Positions 10,261 through 21,164 of a stretch of 30,626 nt of DNA are shown here, in pieces. The translations under genes were made by a program, and so were the position numbers. Each line of letters starts with the position of its first letter. Position 1 is the first letter of the stretch. The notes under the pieces were generated by a model, which worked only from the letters and a program-made list of their open reading frames with translations, did no database searches and was not told where the DNA came from. The stretch is taken from NCBI GenBank assembly GCA_910592005.1, contig CAJVPP010000520.1:1-30626 (forward strand). Direction: 5' to 3'. Origin of the DNA: Funneliformis mosseae. Lineage: Eukaryota; Glomeromycota; Glomeromycetes; Glomerales; Glomeraceae.

Positions 10261-10556
10261 CTAATTAGCCTCAAGGATCATAGAAAATCGGCGCACATGA
10301 ATGTTTGCTGATCGACTGTTTATGACCAAAAATAATATCAAAATTTGTTCTCCAGAGAAGATTTCGTCTTCGTCATCATGCTTATGGGATAAGATTATGA
10401 ATAGACAGCTCTGTTGACCATAAGTGGATTCTTTTAAATTGCAGGGTCTCCAGTTGAGTATCATTCTTAGAAATATCATCACCTTCAAAGAGAAGTATCA
10501 TCATTTATAATGTCGTACGTTACTTCATTGGAACGTATTTCATATCGTTTCTTCAT
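10261..10556 (-). pseudogene. Broken coding remnant of unknown family (minus strand)
   Basis: Three open pieces in three frames follow each other on the minus strand. The first starts with ATG at 10556 and begins MKKRYEIRSNEVTYDIINDD (stop at 10485-10487). The second covers 10501-10382 and contains FEGDDISKNDTQLETLQFKR. The third, down to 10261, contains HKHDDEDEIFSGEQ. The pieces overlap just where a frameshift would join them (near 10490 and near 10385), and their amino-acid composition is that of a soluble protein. This fits a gene inactivated by at least two small indels. No domain was recognised. Alternative splicing boundaries with good GT-AG signals were not seen at the joins. Confidence 0.45.
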
Positions 10557-11044
10557 GATCAGACCCTATTTTATTTTTTTTAAAAGAAATGCTGAAATTA
10601 TGCAAGTACGTTAAAAATGAATAAATGTTCACTATTTTTAGAGAGAGATAGTATGAACTCTGAAAAAATTTCTATCAATTCAATTATCCTGTTAATTATA
10701 AATGATTTGTTATCCGATTTTATCTAATTTCTCAACAATCAGCATAAAAAAATATAACAAAAGCTTTCCAAAATAGTTTTTTTTTTGCTTTCATTCAATC
10801 CATAAAATGCAGGAATCAACTGCTGATTACAATCAAAAATTTTCGGTACCGAACATTATTAGTTTGATCAATCCAAGAATGGAGTGATCTTATTGTTTCG
10901 ATGGTGAAACAAACTTTAAAAGATAAACAGTCACAAGACAATTAATTACAATTAAAAATGTTGTACGAATTGCTTTACATTAGTTTCTTCGTTTAATTTG
11001 TGTAGGTAATTTATTTGTTTTTTCCAATTTTTTTTTTGATTTAG

Positions 11045-11088
11045 GTGAAAAGTTGAAGTGAATTCTGGCCAATGATGCAGTCTTACAG
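11045..11088 (+). other. Exon-like segment with good splice sites
   Basis: A 44-base segment follows a polypyrimidine tract ending GATTTAG and ends TTACAG|GTAAGG. The next acceptor, TTGTTGGCAG, lies at 11157, giving a 69-base intron of the size used by the real genes here. The only short peptide (starting ATGATGCAG at 11072) stops ten codons later, so this is either an untranslated exon or a relic. Confidence 0.2.
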
Positions 11089-11278
11089 GTAAGGTTAATT
11101 ATAATTGGTACAAAGGACGCTCTTGATAGATCAATAAGTCATTTTCTTTGTTGGCAGGTTAATAATAAAATAGGGACCATGTATTTTATTGGTTAAACTA
11201 ATAAGTTGTTCTTTAAGGAATAAACTTGCATTGATATTATGCCATTTGACCTGTATGGTGATTGTTTGGATCTCTACA

Positions 11279-11325
11279 TTACTGCGGCATGAAGTACTGC
11301 GGTCCGAGCGGCCGAAGTCCGAGAG
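11279..11325. repeat. G+C-rich palindromic island
   Basis: A patch far richer in G and C than its surroundings. It has two direct copies of TACTGCGG (at about 11279 and 11295) and a near-palindrome TCCGAGCGGCCGAAGTCCGA. It resembles the tip of a DNA transposon or MITE but no partner terminus was found in the window. Confidence 0.35.
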
Positions 11326-11355
11326 TCAAATGATTTTCCGTTCACAATTTACTAA

Positions 11356-11535
11356 AAATTTCATATTATACTCGTTTTGAATTAGAAATAATACGTGTTG
11401 AACGACGATAAGACTTATTATGAGTTTTGCATGTGAACGGTAAATAGTCGATTTTTGATAAATGAGGAAATTGTGGCTGTCATTATATTTAATTAAAACT
11501 AATTGTAATAAAAACGAGTATTTAAAATGAAATTC
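11356..11535. repeat. Inverted repeat, possible small MITE
   Basis: AATTTCATATTATACTCGTT near 11357-11376 is repeated in inverted form at 11511-11535 (AAAACGAGTATTTAAAATGA...). A second inverted pair, CCGTTCAC (11338-11345) and GTGAACGG (11433-11440), overlaps it. There is no coding sequence inside. The nested pairs suggest a folded-back element, but only one copy is visible. Confidence 0.35.
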
Positions 11536-12859
11536 CTTTTATATCTTGCATCTACACAATTCGACTAATAAAATAATATGTATTATCCTTCTTTTTTAAT
11601 AGGTCACAAACCTATTATAATTAAAAATAATCAAATATTTTTTAAAGTTCGATCTATTATTCACGGAGTGAATATCCCTAGATTGGTTAAACCCTTCTTT
11701 TTTTTTTTTTTGATGTAAAAATGATCCTACGAATTACCATCACGAATTTCATTGTTTGTTAAATTACGAAAGCTTTTTGCGTATTTTTATTTTTCAAACT
11801 AATTTATGAGATTTTGTAAAAAAGTAGTAAGAATCATTCTATCGTGGAACCGGGCTGTGAAAGGGATTGCTTTCGGAAAATAAACCAAAAATAGGTTTCC
11901 CAGTTTTATTTAACAACTTACGTTTTTCTTGCTTGGAATCTAGTAAAAGGGATCTTTAAGATTCCACGTGATGTTGATTGTGAACATTGTGGAAATTGAT
12001 TATAAAATGGCCGTGCTTCCCATTTCAGATGTGCGAAATCTTTTTTTTAGAAAAAATAAAAAAAAGCAAGCTCAATATTTTTTTTTTTCTTTTTTGGCGC
12101 CCAAATTACTGAACCATTTTCATTTTATTTTTTTTTAAAATAAAAATATTCACCACATGTATTAATTGTATTAATTGAAAATTTTTTATTATTTTTTATT
12201 TTCTTAAAAAGAATAAAATTGTACATACATCCTGTTGTACATAACAACATCACTCGAGTTTTAAGTTAAAATACTTTACAAACAAATTCATCAAAAAGAC
12301 GCATTACGATTCGTACAATCGACCTGCAACCTACTACAAATTATATACGAAAAGGTAAAAAAGTGTAAAATTAATTTAATATTATTTGTTAGTTTACCTA
12401 ATCGAAAATAATAATAATAATAAATTATAATGATAAATAAATTGGAATCTTTGGAGTTTTCTTCTTCAATAATCTTCTTTTGCTTTTTTTTTCTTTTTAC
12501 TGTCTTTTCACTTTCACATTCCTTTTCACTCTTTTTCCCTTAACGATTTTTTAATCCATTTCTCGAACAACGCACATCCCCATACCATCCATTACTTCCC
12601 GATTTATCTTATTTATCCAATATTTGTGATATTTGTGATATTTATTCTCAAACCTATTTTCTTCAAACCAGTATCATTTTTTTCTATAGAGTTAAAAAAA
12701 AAAAACAAAACAAAAAAAAAAATAAATAAATATTTCAACTTTTCAAGAAAATAATAACCACCTTTACAAAATTCCAAAATTTTATAATTCAAAAAGAAAA
12801 AATTATTCATACATAATACTTTCGTCTTTTCCAACTAAAACCATATAACACGCACAGCA

Positions 12860-14887
12860 ATGAACTCTCCGGTAATGGAATTACCAGAAAAAATTTCTCC
12901 TCGTCACCAGTCCATTCCTTTATTCACCACAACTTCCTTCGCTGGAACCTTAGACACCGAAGCAATCGGCAGTCGGGAATTTATTTCAAATCCAAAACGT
13001 TTCACAATGCCGGCTCCTGGTTCTCCTAGAAAACGTGGTTATCAAAAGCCTACGAAACCTAGGGAATTTGCTAAAAGTGCAAAGAAAAGACAGAGCGTAC
13101 TTGCTTTAGGTTCCATAACCCACTTACAACACTTTTACGCTAAACGTGGTATAATCATAAAACCAAAGAAACCAAAGCACGTGTAAGCATTTCATGCGGA
13201 ATTTTCATTTTCACGTGTATAGAAATTATCCTTTTCGTTAATTTTATTAATTTTAATTTATTTATTTATTTTTTTTTTTTAGAGAGGAAGCAGAAAAGAA
13301 AAAAATGGCCCTTAGTATAAATACGAATGTTTCAGATTTACTCAAGGTTACAGAGGAACCCGAAGAAGACCTCCCCCCAACTCCACTTCCACCATCACCG
13401 CCCCCGCTTCCAGCTTACATCACTTCTAAATTAGATGTGGAAACAGATCCTGAAGTGTTACTTGCAACATGTCATGGTAATATTCAAGCAATGATAGATG
13501 CTTGGTGTATGGTGACCGGTGAAGTTAAAGCCGAAGAAAATCCAGTGCCTGTTGATATATTAGCGGCCATAGAGACCACCACGAGGGCTGTTCAATCGGT
13601 AAAAAATTATTCCCTGTTTAAAGAAGATTTATCAACGGAATCAATGTCAAAAATTCGTGCCGCTGCCTTGGAAGTATTGGAGATGATTAGCGATTTGGAG
13701 CAATCACACAGAGACGATGACGACAGTAGCAGTGAAGATGGTCATATATACAAAGAATCAAATTTTCATTGTTTAGATAGACAACGTGATATATTAAGAA
13801 GATATTTGATGGTGGTTGAGGAATGTCTATTATTTGATGATTGTGATATGTATCCTCCAAATACATCTTATTTAAAAAATTCATCAGTTAGTTCAGAAGA
13901 TGAATCGAAACAAGGAACTGCCCCTTTTACTCCTCCATTATCACCCGGTCATCCAAATAATGATTGGGTGAATCCTGATGTATATGGTGGTAATGTTTTT
14001 GCGAGATATCATGCTTTCTTGGAAGCTCATCGACCGTCAAAATCTAAACGATATCCTGATTACACACCCCTTCCCAATCCTTGTCTCGACAAAACCGAAT
14101 TCTTGGCTTCGTTGGCGTGAGTATCCTTTATACCCAGTTTTACGATGCACTATGACTTTATCTAATTTAAAAATAATTTTTTTTTTTTAAAAAAAAAAAA
14201 AAAAAACAGTGACGGTAAATTATTATGTGAGATATATAATACGATAGTAAAACGATCGAAACGACCATTTGGATTCATTGATAAAATTCATGAGGATACA
14301 TCAAGAACTTATCGTGCTACGGAAAATTTAAAATTCTTTGCTGCGTAAATATCTTTTCAACCCATTTCAAAATGTTTTCTTTCGGTATAATGATAATTAT
14401 TAAATTGAGAAATAAATTTTTTTAATTTAAATAGTGCCGCCAAGTTTAGATTTGAGCTTAAATTTGATGAATTTAATGTAACAGAGATTGTCAAATTAAC
14501 GAACGTTGGCAAAACTCAAGTAAGTCTTAACTTTTTCTTTAATAATTATATTTCCATTTCATTGTTACTTTTACTTACTTTTTTTCGCTGGTTCGTCGGA
14601 TATAGCTTGAACGAATTCTTGAAGTATTTTGCGAAAAAGCCATGCAAGAGCTTATATCAACAGGATCTTATAAACAATATCCATCATCGAGAGTATCCAG
14701 CATGTATATGCACGAATCTCTTTCAAATTCACAAATGCAATTACTTCAGCAAGCAACGACAAAGTCAGCGAATGATTTAGCTGCAGCTGTGTCTGCTAAG
14801 TTGTCGATTCGTCCACACGGTTACGCGTCATCAACAAGTACACCATCTCCAACATTATCAAGGAATAATAGTGATGATGAAATTTAA
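12860..14887 (+). CDS. Calponin-homology-like domain protein, five exons
   Basis: Exons 12860-13182, 13283-14116, 14210-14344, 14435-14519 and 14606-14887 join in frame to 552 residues. All four introns (100, 93, 90 and 86 bp) are GT-AG, and each junction keeps the codon. The N-terminal third is basic and low complexity (SPRKRGYQKPTKPREFAKSA). Next come a proline run (PPTPLPPSPPPLP, about residues 140-152), a helical middle section and an acidic Ser/Asp stretch. About residues 375-475 look like a calponin-homology fold: DGKLLCEIYN, KRPFGFIDKIHEDTSRTYRA, ENLKFFAAAAKFRFEL, then GKTQLERILEVFCEKAMQEL. The tail is Ser/Thr-rich. CH domains bind actin or act as scaffolds. The pattern recalls a fungal CH-domain family of unknown role, so a cytoskeletal role is only inferred. 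The start is the first ATG after a stop-rich leader. Confidence 0.8.
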
Positions 14888-16672
14888 TAATTGAATTGTT
14901 CAAGATAGAATAAAAAGAGATAATTTGAATAAAATGGACATTGATTATGCCAAAAAAAAAAAAAAAAAAAAAAAACAATAGAAAATAAAATGATTGGTAA
15001 AAAATTCTATTACTTTTTAGTGTTTTGTGTGGTTTTTTTTTTTAATTTTAATTCCTTATATACATACATATTATTATCACTTATGATTATTTCTCGCTGG
15101 ACGGATTTAAAATGGATATTACATTTATATTTTTTATTATTTATGAATTATATTATATTTTTATTTTTTATTCCGATAACATATATTACCTATTTAGTAT
15201 TTTATTAATAATTTTCAAATTTACAAAATTTAATGGACGTCTTCTTTTGTATAGCTTTTTTTTATATTATATTATCAACATATATAATTAAAACGAAAAA
15301 AAAAAAAAAAAAAAAAAAACTCTTTGAAATTAATGATTTTTAGGAATAAAAGAAAAAAAAGAGAGTAGTTGCATAGATCAGACAGATTAGACCGGAGTGA
15401 TGGGGTTTTAATTTATTTACCTTTGTTAATGTGTATTTTTATTTTATTATTTTATTTGAAACCAAAACTTTATTATTATTCAGATATCATTAAAAAAAAT
15501 CCTTTAATCTGCAGTGAAATCTTGTAAAATCCCGTAAATCCTTGGTAAACAAATATGGTAAAATGAATATTTCCATTTTGTAATACAAATAAATTACAAT
15601 AATATTTGAGAAACAACAAATAAATTGGTTTGGCAATTAATCTAGAAAGTTTCTTAAAACGAATTGATAAGCTACTTTAATTGGTTTACTTTCACTTCCA
15701 TTTTCAAGTGCAACCATACTTGACAAATTATTCCATAAATGCACTCGCACTTTTAATCCTTTTAAACAATTATTCATCTCGAAAAGATAGTTTATTACAT
15801 CATCATCAACATTCATTATTTTCATTCTCTTTTTTTAGAGATCGAAAATCAAATTCAGAGTATAAACAAATAATCATTTATTGATATAAAAGGTTAATCA
15901 TATATTAATATGTGCGTATATATGAAGAAAGGTTGATACTAAAATGGATCATTGTAAAGTTTCATGTGAAATCGAATTACAGGGAATTTTTTTTGAGAAA
16001 AAAAAAATCTCTATATTAACCTAATTTTGGTAAAACCAACAATCCGAAATTTTTTTTTTTTTTTTCGATAAACGCGTATTCATCATAGAGCAAGAAAGGA
16101 TCTTTTTTTTTTTTTTTATTTTTCGTGTCCGTTCCCAACCTAGCAAAGTAATAATCTCCAATCTATAATGCAAGTCTGTAAAATAGGAAGGATGAAAGTA
16201 TGATATTAACAATACGTAATAATGCAAAAAATTAAACTGATCCAGGATGTTGTGACATTTACTAGATATGGTAGTATAGTGTAAAACCTTTAATAAAAAA
16301 TAAATTTTTTTATATGTTAACTTTCCACATCACATTGCATTACATAATTCATTCAACATCCTCATCTCTAAAGAATTCTTGATAACATAATACAAGTCTA
16401 TTTCGTAAAAAAAGAAAAAAGAAAAAAAAAAAAAAAAGGCCATAAATAGAGCCCTTATGTAGGGAAGGCGTTGCTGGTATCGATTCGACTTACTTCCATA
16501 ACGTAATTTCACCAATCTTTTCCTCCTTTGAACGAATTTGAATCAAATAAATCGTTTTTTATCAAAAAAATTTTTTTTAAAAAAAAAATAAATATATTTA
16601 TTCTGTTAAGAAATTAATTTAATTGAAAGAGTTATTTAAAGATTTAATTTGTACTCTAAATTTATCGATCGT
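14888..16672. other. Intergenic region between the CH-like and SUN genes
   Basis: Holds the 3' flank of the CH-like gene with poly-A runs (14951-14975 and 15296-15319) and the 5' flank of the SUN gene with poly-A/poly-T runs (16046-16066, 16101-16118, 16408-16437). Apart from the minus-strand frame at 15637-15825, nothing looks coding. Confidence 0.6.
15637..15825 (-). CDS. Small hypothetical protein or orphan exon
   Basis: A 62-codon minus-strand frame from ATG at 15825 with unusually protein-like composition for this region (contains NVDDDVINYLFEMNN and KVRVHLWNNLSSMVALENGS). An in-frame stop lies four codons upstream of the ATG, so it cannot extend directly. No upstream exon with a good donor was found, and the sequence resembles no family I know. 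It may be a short gene, the last exon of a gene whose other exons are lost, or chance. Confidence 0.25.
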   Translation of the reverse strand: MKIMNVDDDVINYLFEMNNCLKGLKVRVHLWNNLSSMVALENGSESKPIKVAYQFVLRNFLD

Positions 16673-18382
16673 ATGCCAGCACGACGTAAAGCAGCGGAAT
16701 CAGCTACAACGCCACGAAAGACAAAGGATAGTGCTGGTGGTAGCGTTGATAGTTCACAAAAGTACACGGTATACGTGAAAGAACGTTCGAGCGTGACAAG
16801 TTTATTACCACCGGACGTAAATCCTTTTTCAAGGGAAGAAGCAATATATTGGCAATTATCCTTTCCTAGTCAGAATGATCCTGATATCGGAATTGCTCCT
16901 CCTCCTCCTCCTCCATCCGGAACCCGAGAGATCGATACCGGAGGAGTCATCAATCAAGGAGGCAATCCAAGATATGTAATTAGATCATTGGAATTTGCAA
17001 ACACAGGTCTTAATTCTGTATGGTCGAAAGCCACCAGCAATAAATTATTAAAATATTTAATATTCTTCACCATACTATTACCATTTTTATTAATATTATC
17101 AAATTCAAAAGCTCTAGATGAGAATCAAAGTTTCATGGAAAATTTTCCAGAACATTTACGTTCAGTCAAACTTTTGTTTTCGCAATTGGATAGTACGACA
17201 TATAAAATTCAACCAATTGGAGAGAATGACGATTTGAGCAACGAAAACAACAACAACAATAATAATAATAATCGTAATGGTGACGTTAATAATAGCATAA
17301 CATTTACGCTAGAAGACTTGAGAAAGATCATTGTGGCAGAAGTAAGGAATCATATGAAATCCGAATATGACAAAGTTTTACCATCAATGCCGATTGAACC
17401 AAATACCGAACACATTCGTAACTTGGTAAGCCATGAAGTTAAACAAATCACCAACGAAGTTAAAAACGAAGTGAAAAGGGAAATATCTATTCGTACGGGT
17501 TCGAGACCGAGAGGATTTAGAGGGGTGGAAATGATTGAGATAATCCGTCAAGAAGCGCGGAAGGTGGTCCTAGAGGAATTATTGGTATTCTCTCAAGACA
17601 AGATAAACAAACCAGATTTCGCATTACATTCGAGTGGTGCCAATGTGATAAGTAGGTTCACAAGTAAAACTTATGAATTATGGCCTGATAAATGGTATAA
17701 AAAGACAGCCGCGTACCTATTCGGACAGGGTATCTTACGTGGTAAACCACCTGTGACGGCAATTTCTCCTGATACTCATGTTGGGCAATGCTGGCCATTC
17801 TCAGGATCCGAAGGTCAATTGGCGATCTTACTTAACAGGAGAGTTTACGTTACCGCGGTTACTTATGATCATGTTAGCAGAAATGTATCGATTGATGTAA
17901 ATTCGGCTCCAAAGGAATTTGAAGTATGGGGGATAATCGATGATGGAAAGGATCGCAAAGAAAGTGAAACAGAAGAGAATGGGGATTTAGATGTCGAACC
18001 ATTTGAAGAGAGTTACATGGAATCAATCGAAGAAGAATGTGGTATAAGACAGGAAGGTGAATATGAACCCGATAGGAATTTTCACTTTCAAGTTAATGGT
18101 AATTCAAATGATGGCTTGGGCGATTTGGATCTTATGGATAACATAACTAGCGAGGAATTACATTTAGGCAATTCTCCCCTACATTTATTCTTGGGCAGAT
18201 ATGTTTATAATATTAGTTCTGTACCCGTACAAACTTTTGAAGTGCCACAAGAGATTTTGGAATCGAATAAACCGGTTCGAGCGGTTATCATGAAAGTTAA
18301 TAGTAATTGGGGTAAACCTGGTTATACTTGCCTATATCGTTTCCGTGTACATGGCAATCCTGTCGATATGTCGGATAATTAA
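16673..18382 (+). CDS. SUN-domain inner nuclear membrane protein (LINC complex)
   Basis: Single exon, 569 residues. The frame extends upstream to a TTG at 16649, but the first ATG is 16673 (MPARRKAAES), which I take as the start. Order: basic Ser/Thr N-terminus, a polyproline run near residue 78, one membrane helix at about 125-143 (LLKYLIFFTILLPFLLIL), a poly-Asn run at 191-201 and a charged coiled-coil stretch. The C-terminal SUN domain spans about 314-563 (DFALHSSGANVI, VGQCWPFSGSEGQLAI, FEVWGI, YTCLYRFRVHGNP). Cys373 and Cys553 sit where SUN2-type proteins form the internal disulfide. In this family the N-terminus faces the nucleoplasm and the SUN domain lies in the perinuclear space, where it binds KASH peptides. 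An acidic insert of about 65 residues (422-487) splits the SUN domain. Confidence 0.93.
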   Translation: MPARRKAAESATTPRKTKDSAGGSVDSSQKYTVYVKERSSVTSLLPPDVNPFSREEAIYWQLSFPSQNDPDIGIAPPPPPPSGTREIDTGGVINQGGNPRYVIRSLEFANTGLNSVWSKATSNKLLKYLIFFTILLPFLLILSNSKALDENQSFMENFPEHLRSVKLLFSQLDSTTYKIQPIGENDDLSNENNNNNNNNNRNGDVNNSITFTLEDLRKIIVAEVRNHMKSEYDKVLPSMPIEPNTEHIRNLVSHEVKQITNEVKNEVKREISIRTGSRPRGFRGVEMIEIIRQEARKVVLEELLVFSQDKINKPDFALHSSGANVISRFTSKTYELWPDKWYKKTAAYLFGQGILRGKPPVTAISPDTHVGQCWPFSGSEGQLAILLNRRVYVTAVTYDHVSRNVSIDVNSAPKEFEVWGIIDDGKDRKESETEENGDLDVEPFEESYMESIEEECGIRQEGEYEPDRNFHFQVNGNSNDGLGDLDLMDNITSEELHLGNSPLHLFLGRYVYNISSVPVQTFEVPQEILESNKPVRAVIMKVNSNWGKPGYTCLYRFRVHGNPVDMSDN

Positions 18383-18892
18383 TTTTATTAATTTTATTAA
18401 TTATTATTATTATTATTTTTTTTTTTTTTTGTATAAAAGTATATATACATATTACCTTATTATTATTATTAATGACGATAAATAAATAATAAAAAAAAAT
18501 GCATACACATATATTCATATCATATATTTATTTTCCCACATATCAATATGCCCACGCAGGCTTTTTCGTACATACATGAATCCCCACACAAATCATCTAA
18601 AGTTTATGCAAGTTGCACCGTTTTTTATTACTTGTTTATTGCATGTTTATTGCATCATATTATCTATCTATTTATAATCATATTAGACTCATTATATTAA
18701 TTTATATCAAGTCGTATTATCTACAATCATTTTATTTACATATTATATTATTAAATTCTATATAATACACATAAATAAGTTCTATAATACAAAAAAATAA
18801 TCTATAACAATAAACCATAAACTAATTATTAATAATTAAATTAACCATAATAAGTATAAAAACCTCATGAATACTATTACAAAATAGTGATG
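18383..18892. other. Shared 3' flank of convergent genes
   Basis: About 510 bases between the stop codons of the SUN gene (plus) and the PIG-P gene (minus). AT-rich with TTA/AAT runs and several AATAAA-like words on both strands (for example around 18480-18492), suitable as polyadenylation signals. Nothing coding seen. Confidence 0.6.
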
Positions 18893-20100
18893 TTATATTT
18901 TACTTTTGGAATCGGATTCTATCCTTTCTTGTCTTTCTATCGTACTTTTATTACTGATGTCAATGTTTCCATCATTTCCATTCTTCTCTTCTTCTTCCCA
19001 TAACCCTAACCCATCAACATTTTGATAGAGACATGCATTAACTATACCTATTGGTATATCATGTAATTCTGGAACAAAATCATCGGTTATACCAGATAAT
19101 TGTGATAAATTCTGTCCTATGTTTGCATGATCGTCTAATGATTTCATAAATGAATTGATCAAATGTTTATTGATTTCATGGAATTTTGCTGGAACGTATC
19201 TTACCTGTTATGGTATGATAAGAATCATATGGCGCCGTGTTTAAAAAATTGATTGATAATATTACTACATATAAAAAAAATGACAGCACAAATGACCAGA
19301 CTGGTAATGCAAGTGCCCAATACCTGGAAATATCATAATGAATTAAATATATATATATATTTTAAAAAAAAAGAAGGTTAAAACGTACCTATCCGGAAAA
19401 TAAGTTATTCCTAATGATATTAATATCTCATCCGGTAAATATGCCCATAACAAATATATCACTAATAATTTCAATTTCGATCATTCAATTTATGATCATA
19501 AAGAAAAAGAATCTTTGCAAGTAATTTTTTTTTTGTGTGTGAAGATATAAATTACCGAATGCGATGAATGAAGATAAATATAGAACGAATCCGTAATATT
19601 CGTACGTCGGTGTTTTAGTTAATGTTGTTGGAGACTCGTCCGTTTGATATATATTCGTCATGCTAAAATAAAAATGTTTCTCGAATTAGAACGAAATGGT
19701 TCCCTTTTGGAGTTAAGAGAAAAAAAAAAAAAACTTGTCCTTGGTAACTTACCCAGAAGAATAATTCCTTAATCGATCATTGTGTATTGTTGATGTTGAA
19801 ACTTCATCTTGTTTCACGGGATAGTTGCTATTCGACGTAGTCCTCTTGAGTCTTCAAAATTAATTAAAATAAGTAAACATCCTACCAAAAGTCAACTCTC
19901 AAAGTATCAGTAAACGAAATCAAGTTTGAATTGAAGTTTTTTTTTTACCCGAGGGGTCTTGGCGTTCTAGTAGAGATTGGTTTTGATTGGTGTGTTGTCG
20001 ATGTTGACGAAGACTGACCTTGACTGTGTTCGTTATTTCTTCCGTATTTAAAATAATTATCAGCTGTTCCTGAACTAAACAAGCCATTATTAAAGTTCAT
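18893..20100 (-). CDS. PIGP: PIG-P, subunit of the GPI-GlcNAc transferase, six exons
   Basis: Exons in transcript order are 20100-19949, 19851-19753, 19662-19556, 19461-19389, 19323-19205 and 19134-18893, coding 263 residues. The five introns (97, 90, 94, 65 and 70 bp) are all GT-AG and in phase. The core is the PIG-P domain: YEYYGFVLYLSSFIAF, IYLLWAYLPDEIL, LGITYFPDRYWALALPVWS, then PYDSYHTITDDH and the PELHDIPIGIVN motif near the end. Two membrane helices lie at about residues 106-128 and 145-168. In the family this small ER membrane protein is part of the complex that transfers GlcNAc to phosphatidylinositol, the first step of GPI-anchor synthesis. Unusual here are a Ser/Thr-rich N-terminal extension of about 84 residues and an acidic C-terminal tail. 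A shorter start at Met85 (ATG at 19661) is possible. Confidence 0.92.
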
Positions 20101-20300
20101 AGATCGTGACTTCCCTATTGGCAAAATCTTTATTATAAGAAAATCGCGTTTTTCGTTTTCCTAAAAATTTTGGTTTTTTTGATGGAAAATTGTAATTGGT
20201 TGGAAAATTTTTTACATAAACATCTAATGTTGTGATTTTTTTAACAATCATTTTTATATAAATAGGTTAATCTTTTTTATATATAGTATATATATATATA
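20101..20300 (-). promoter_or_regulatory. Upstream region of the PIG-P gene
   Basis: The 5' flank on the minus strand. An in-frame stop just upstream (near 20159) supports the ATG at 20100. Composition shifts to extreme AT beyond about 20250, so the promoter is probably within about 150 bases. No specific motif is recognised. Confidence 0.3.
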
Positions 20301-21120
20301 ATATATTGTAAAAAATTATAAAAAGTAAAAGTTCTTAAATTTATTATTTTAAAGAAAATATTATATTAATTAAATTTTTTATAATTTTTTAAATTTAAAA
20401 AATTTATAAATCTTTATATTTTGCAGTAAAAAGAAAAGAAACTACCAAAAAAAAATTTTTTTACTTTATAAACTAAATATTATCAAGATTTATTTATCAA
20501 AATATAGATTAATATTTCATTTAATTTTTATTTACTATAAAAATAGTAAATAAAATATAGTATAATTTAAAATTAGTAATAATTAACAAGTATTACATTT
20601 TATTTTTTCTTAATCTATAATTTAAATTATATAATACTTAATTATCAATATTAATAAATTTTAATATTAATATATAATTAAAATTTTTTAATTAGATTAA
20701 TATCAAAGTTAAAAAACAACTAGATAGTTAAGAATAAGTAAAAAAAATAAATAAATAAATAAAACAAACAATATTTTCAACTATTTGCTTACATCTGTAA
20801 TATAAATAGATTTATTATTTTCTTTTAGAATTTTTTGTATTAAAATTTCATGTTATATAGTTTTAATAACACAATTAATTAAAATTAAAATTTAAACTAA
20901 TCTAAGAAAAATACAAGATTAAAGTTTTTTTTTTAAATAATAGTTATAATATAGTCTTTATAAACTCTTTAAAAGATTTATATTTTATATAACAAAACTT
21001 AAAGTATTACATTATATGTAATAATAAACTTATCAAATTAGATTATCTTTAAAATTATTATTATTCAATTTTATAAATATGAGTAATTATATTAATTTTA
21101 ATATTATTCAAAGATTTTAT

Positions 21121-21164
21121 AATTTATAGTATAAATATTTATAATTTATAGTATAAATATTTAT
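21121..21164 (+). repeat. Exact 22 bp tandem duplication
   Basis: AATTTATAGTATAAATATTT plus AT is present twice without a mismatch (21121-21142 and 21143-21164). In a region where other repeats are heavily worn, an exact copy points to a recent slippage or duplication event. Confidence 0.7.

Larger units (their letters stand above)
10557..12859. other. Intergenic region with scattered coding-like scraps
   Basis: No intact gene. Short coding-like scraps on the plus strand include 10807-10926 (begins MQESTADYNQKF, one internal TGA at 10885), a piece near 11647-11705 (HGVNIPRLVKPF) and one near 11940-12000 (FKIPRDVDCEHC). They suggest eroded exons, but none is long enough to name. Other items are a small G+C-rich palindromic island (11279-11325), an inverted repeat (11356-11535), (AAT)n at 12409-12425 and long poly-T/poly-A tracts. 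The last ~450 bases are pyrimidine-rich and end in the 5' leader of the gene at 12860. Confidence 0.5.

Noticed and set aside
14990..15208. 72-codon plus-strand frame after the CH-like gene
   Set aside because: Phe/Ile/Leu-rich sequence from poly-T; lies in the 3' flank; no domain.
16649..16672. TTG codon as start of the SUN gene
   Set aside because: Nuclear fungal genes start at ATG in nearly all cases; the first ATG, at 16673, gives a sensible basic N-terminus.
19135..19204. Separate small gene starting near 19162 on the minus strand
   Set aside because: Its first codons lie in a 70 bp GT-AG intron; joined to the exon at 19205-19323 it forms the conserved C-terminal part of PIG-P.
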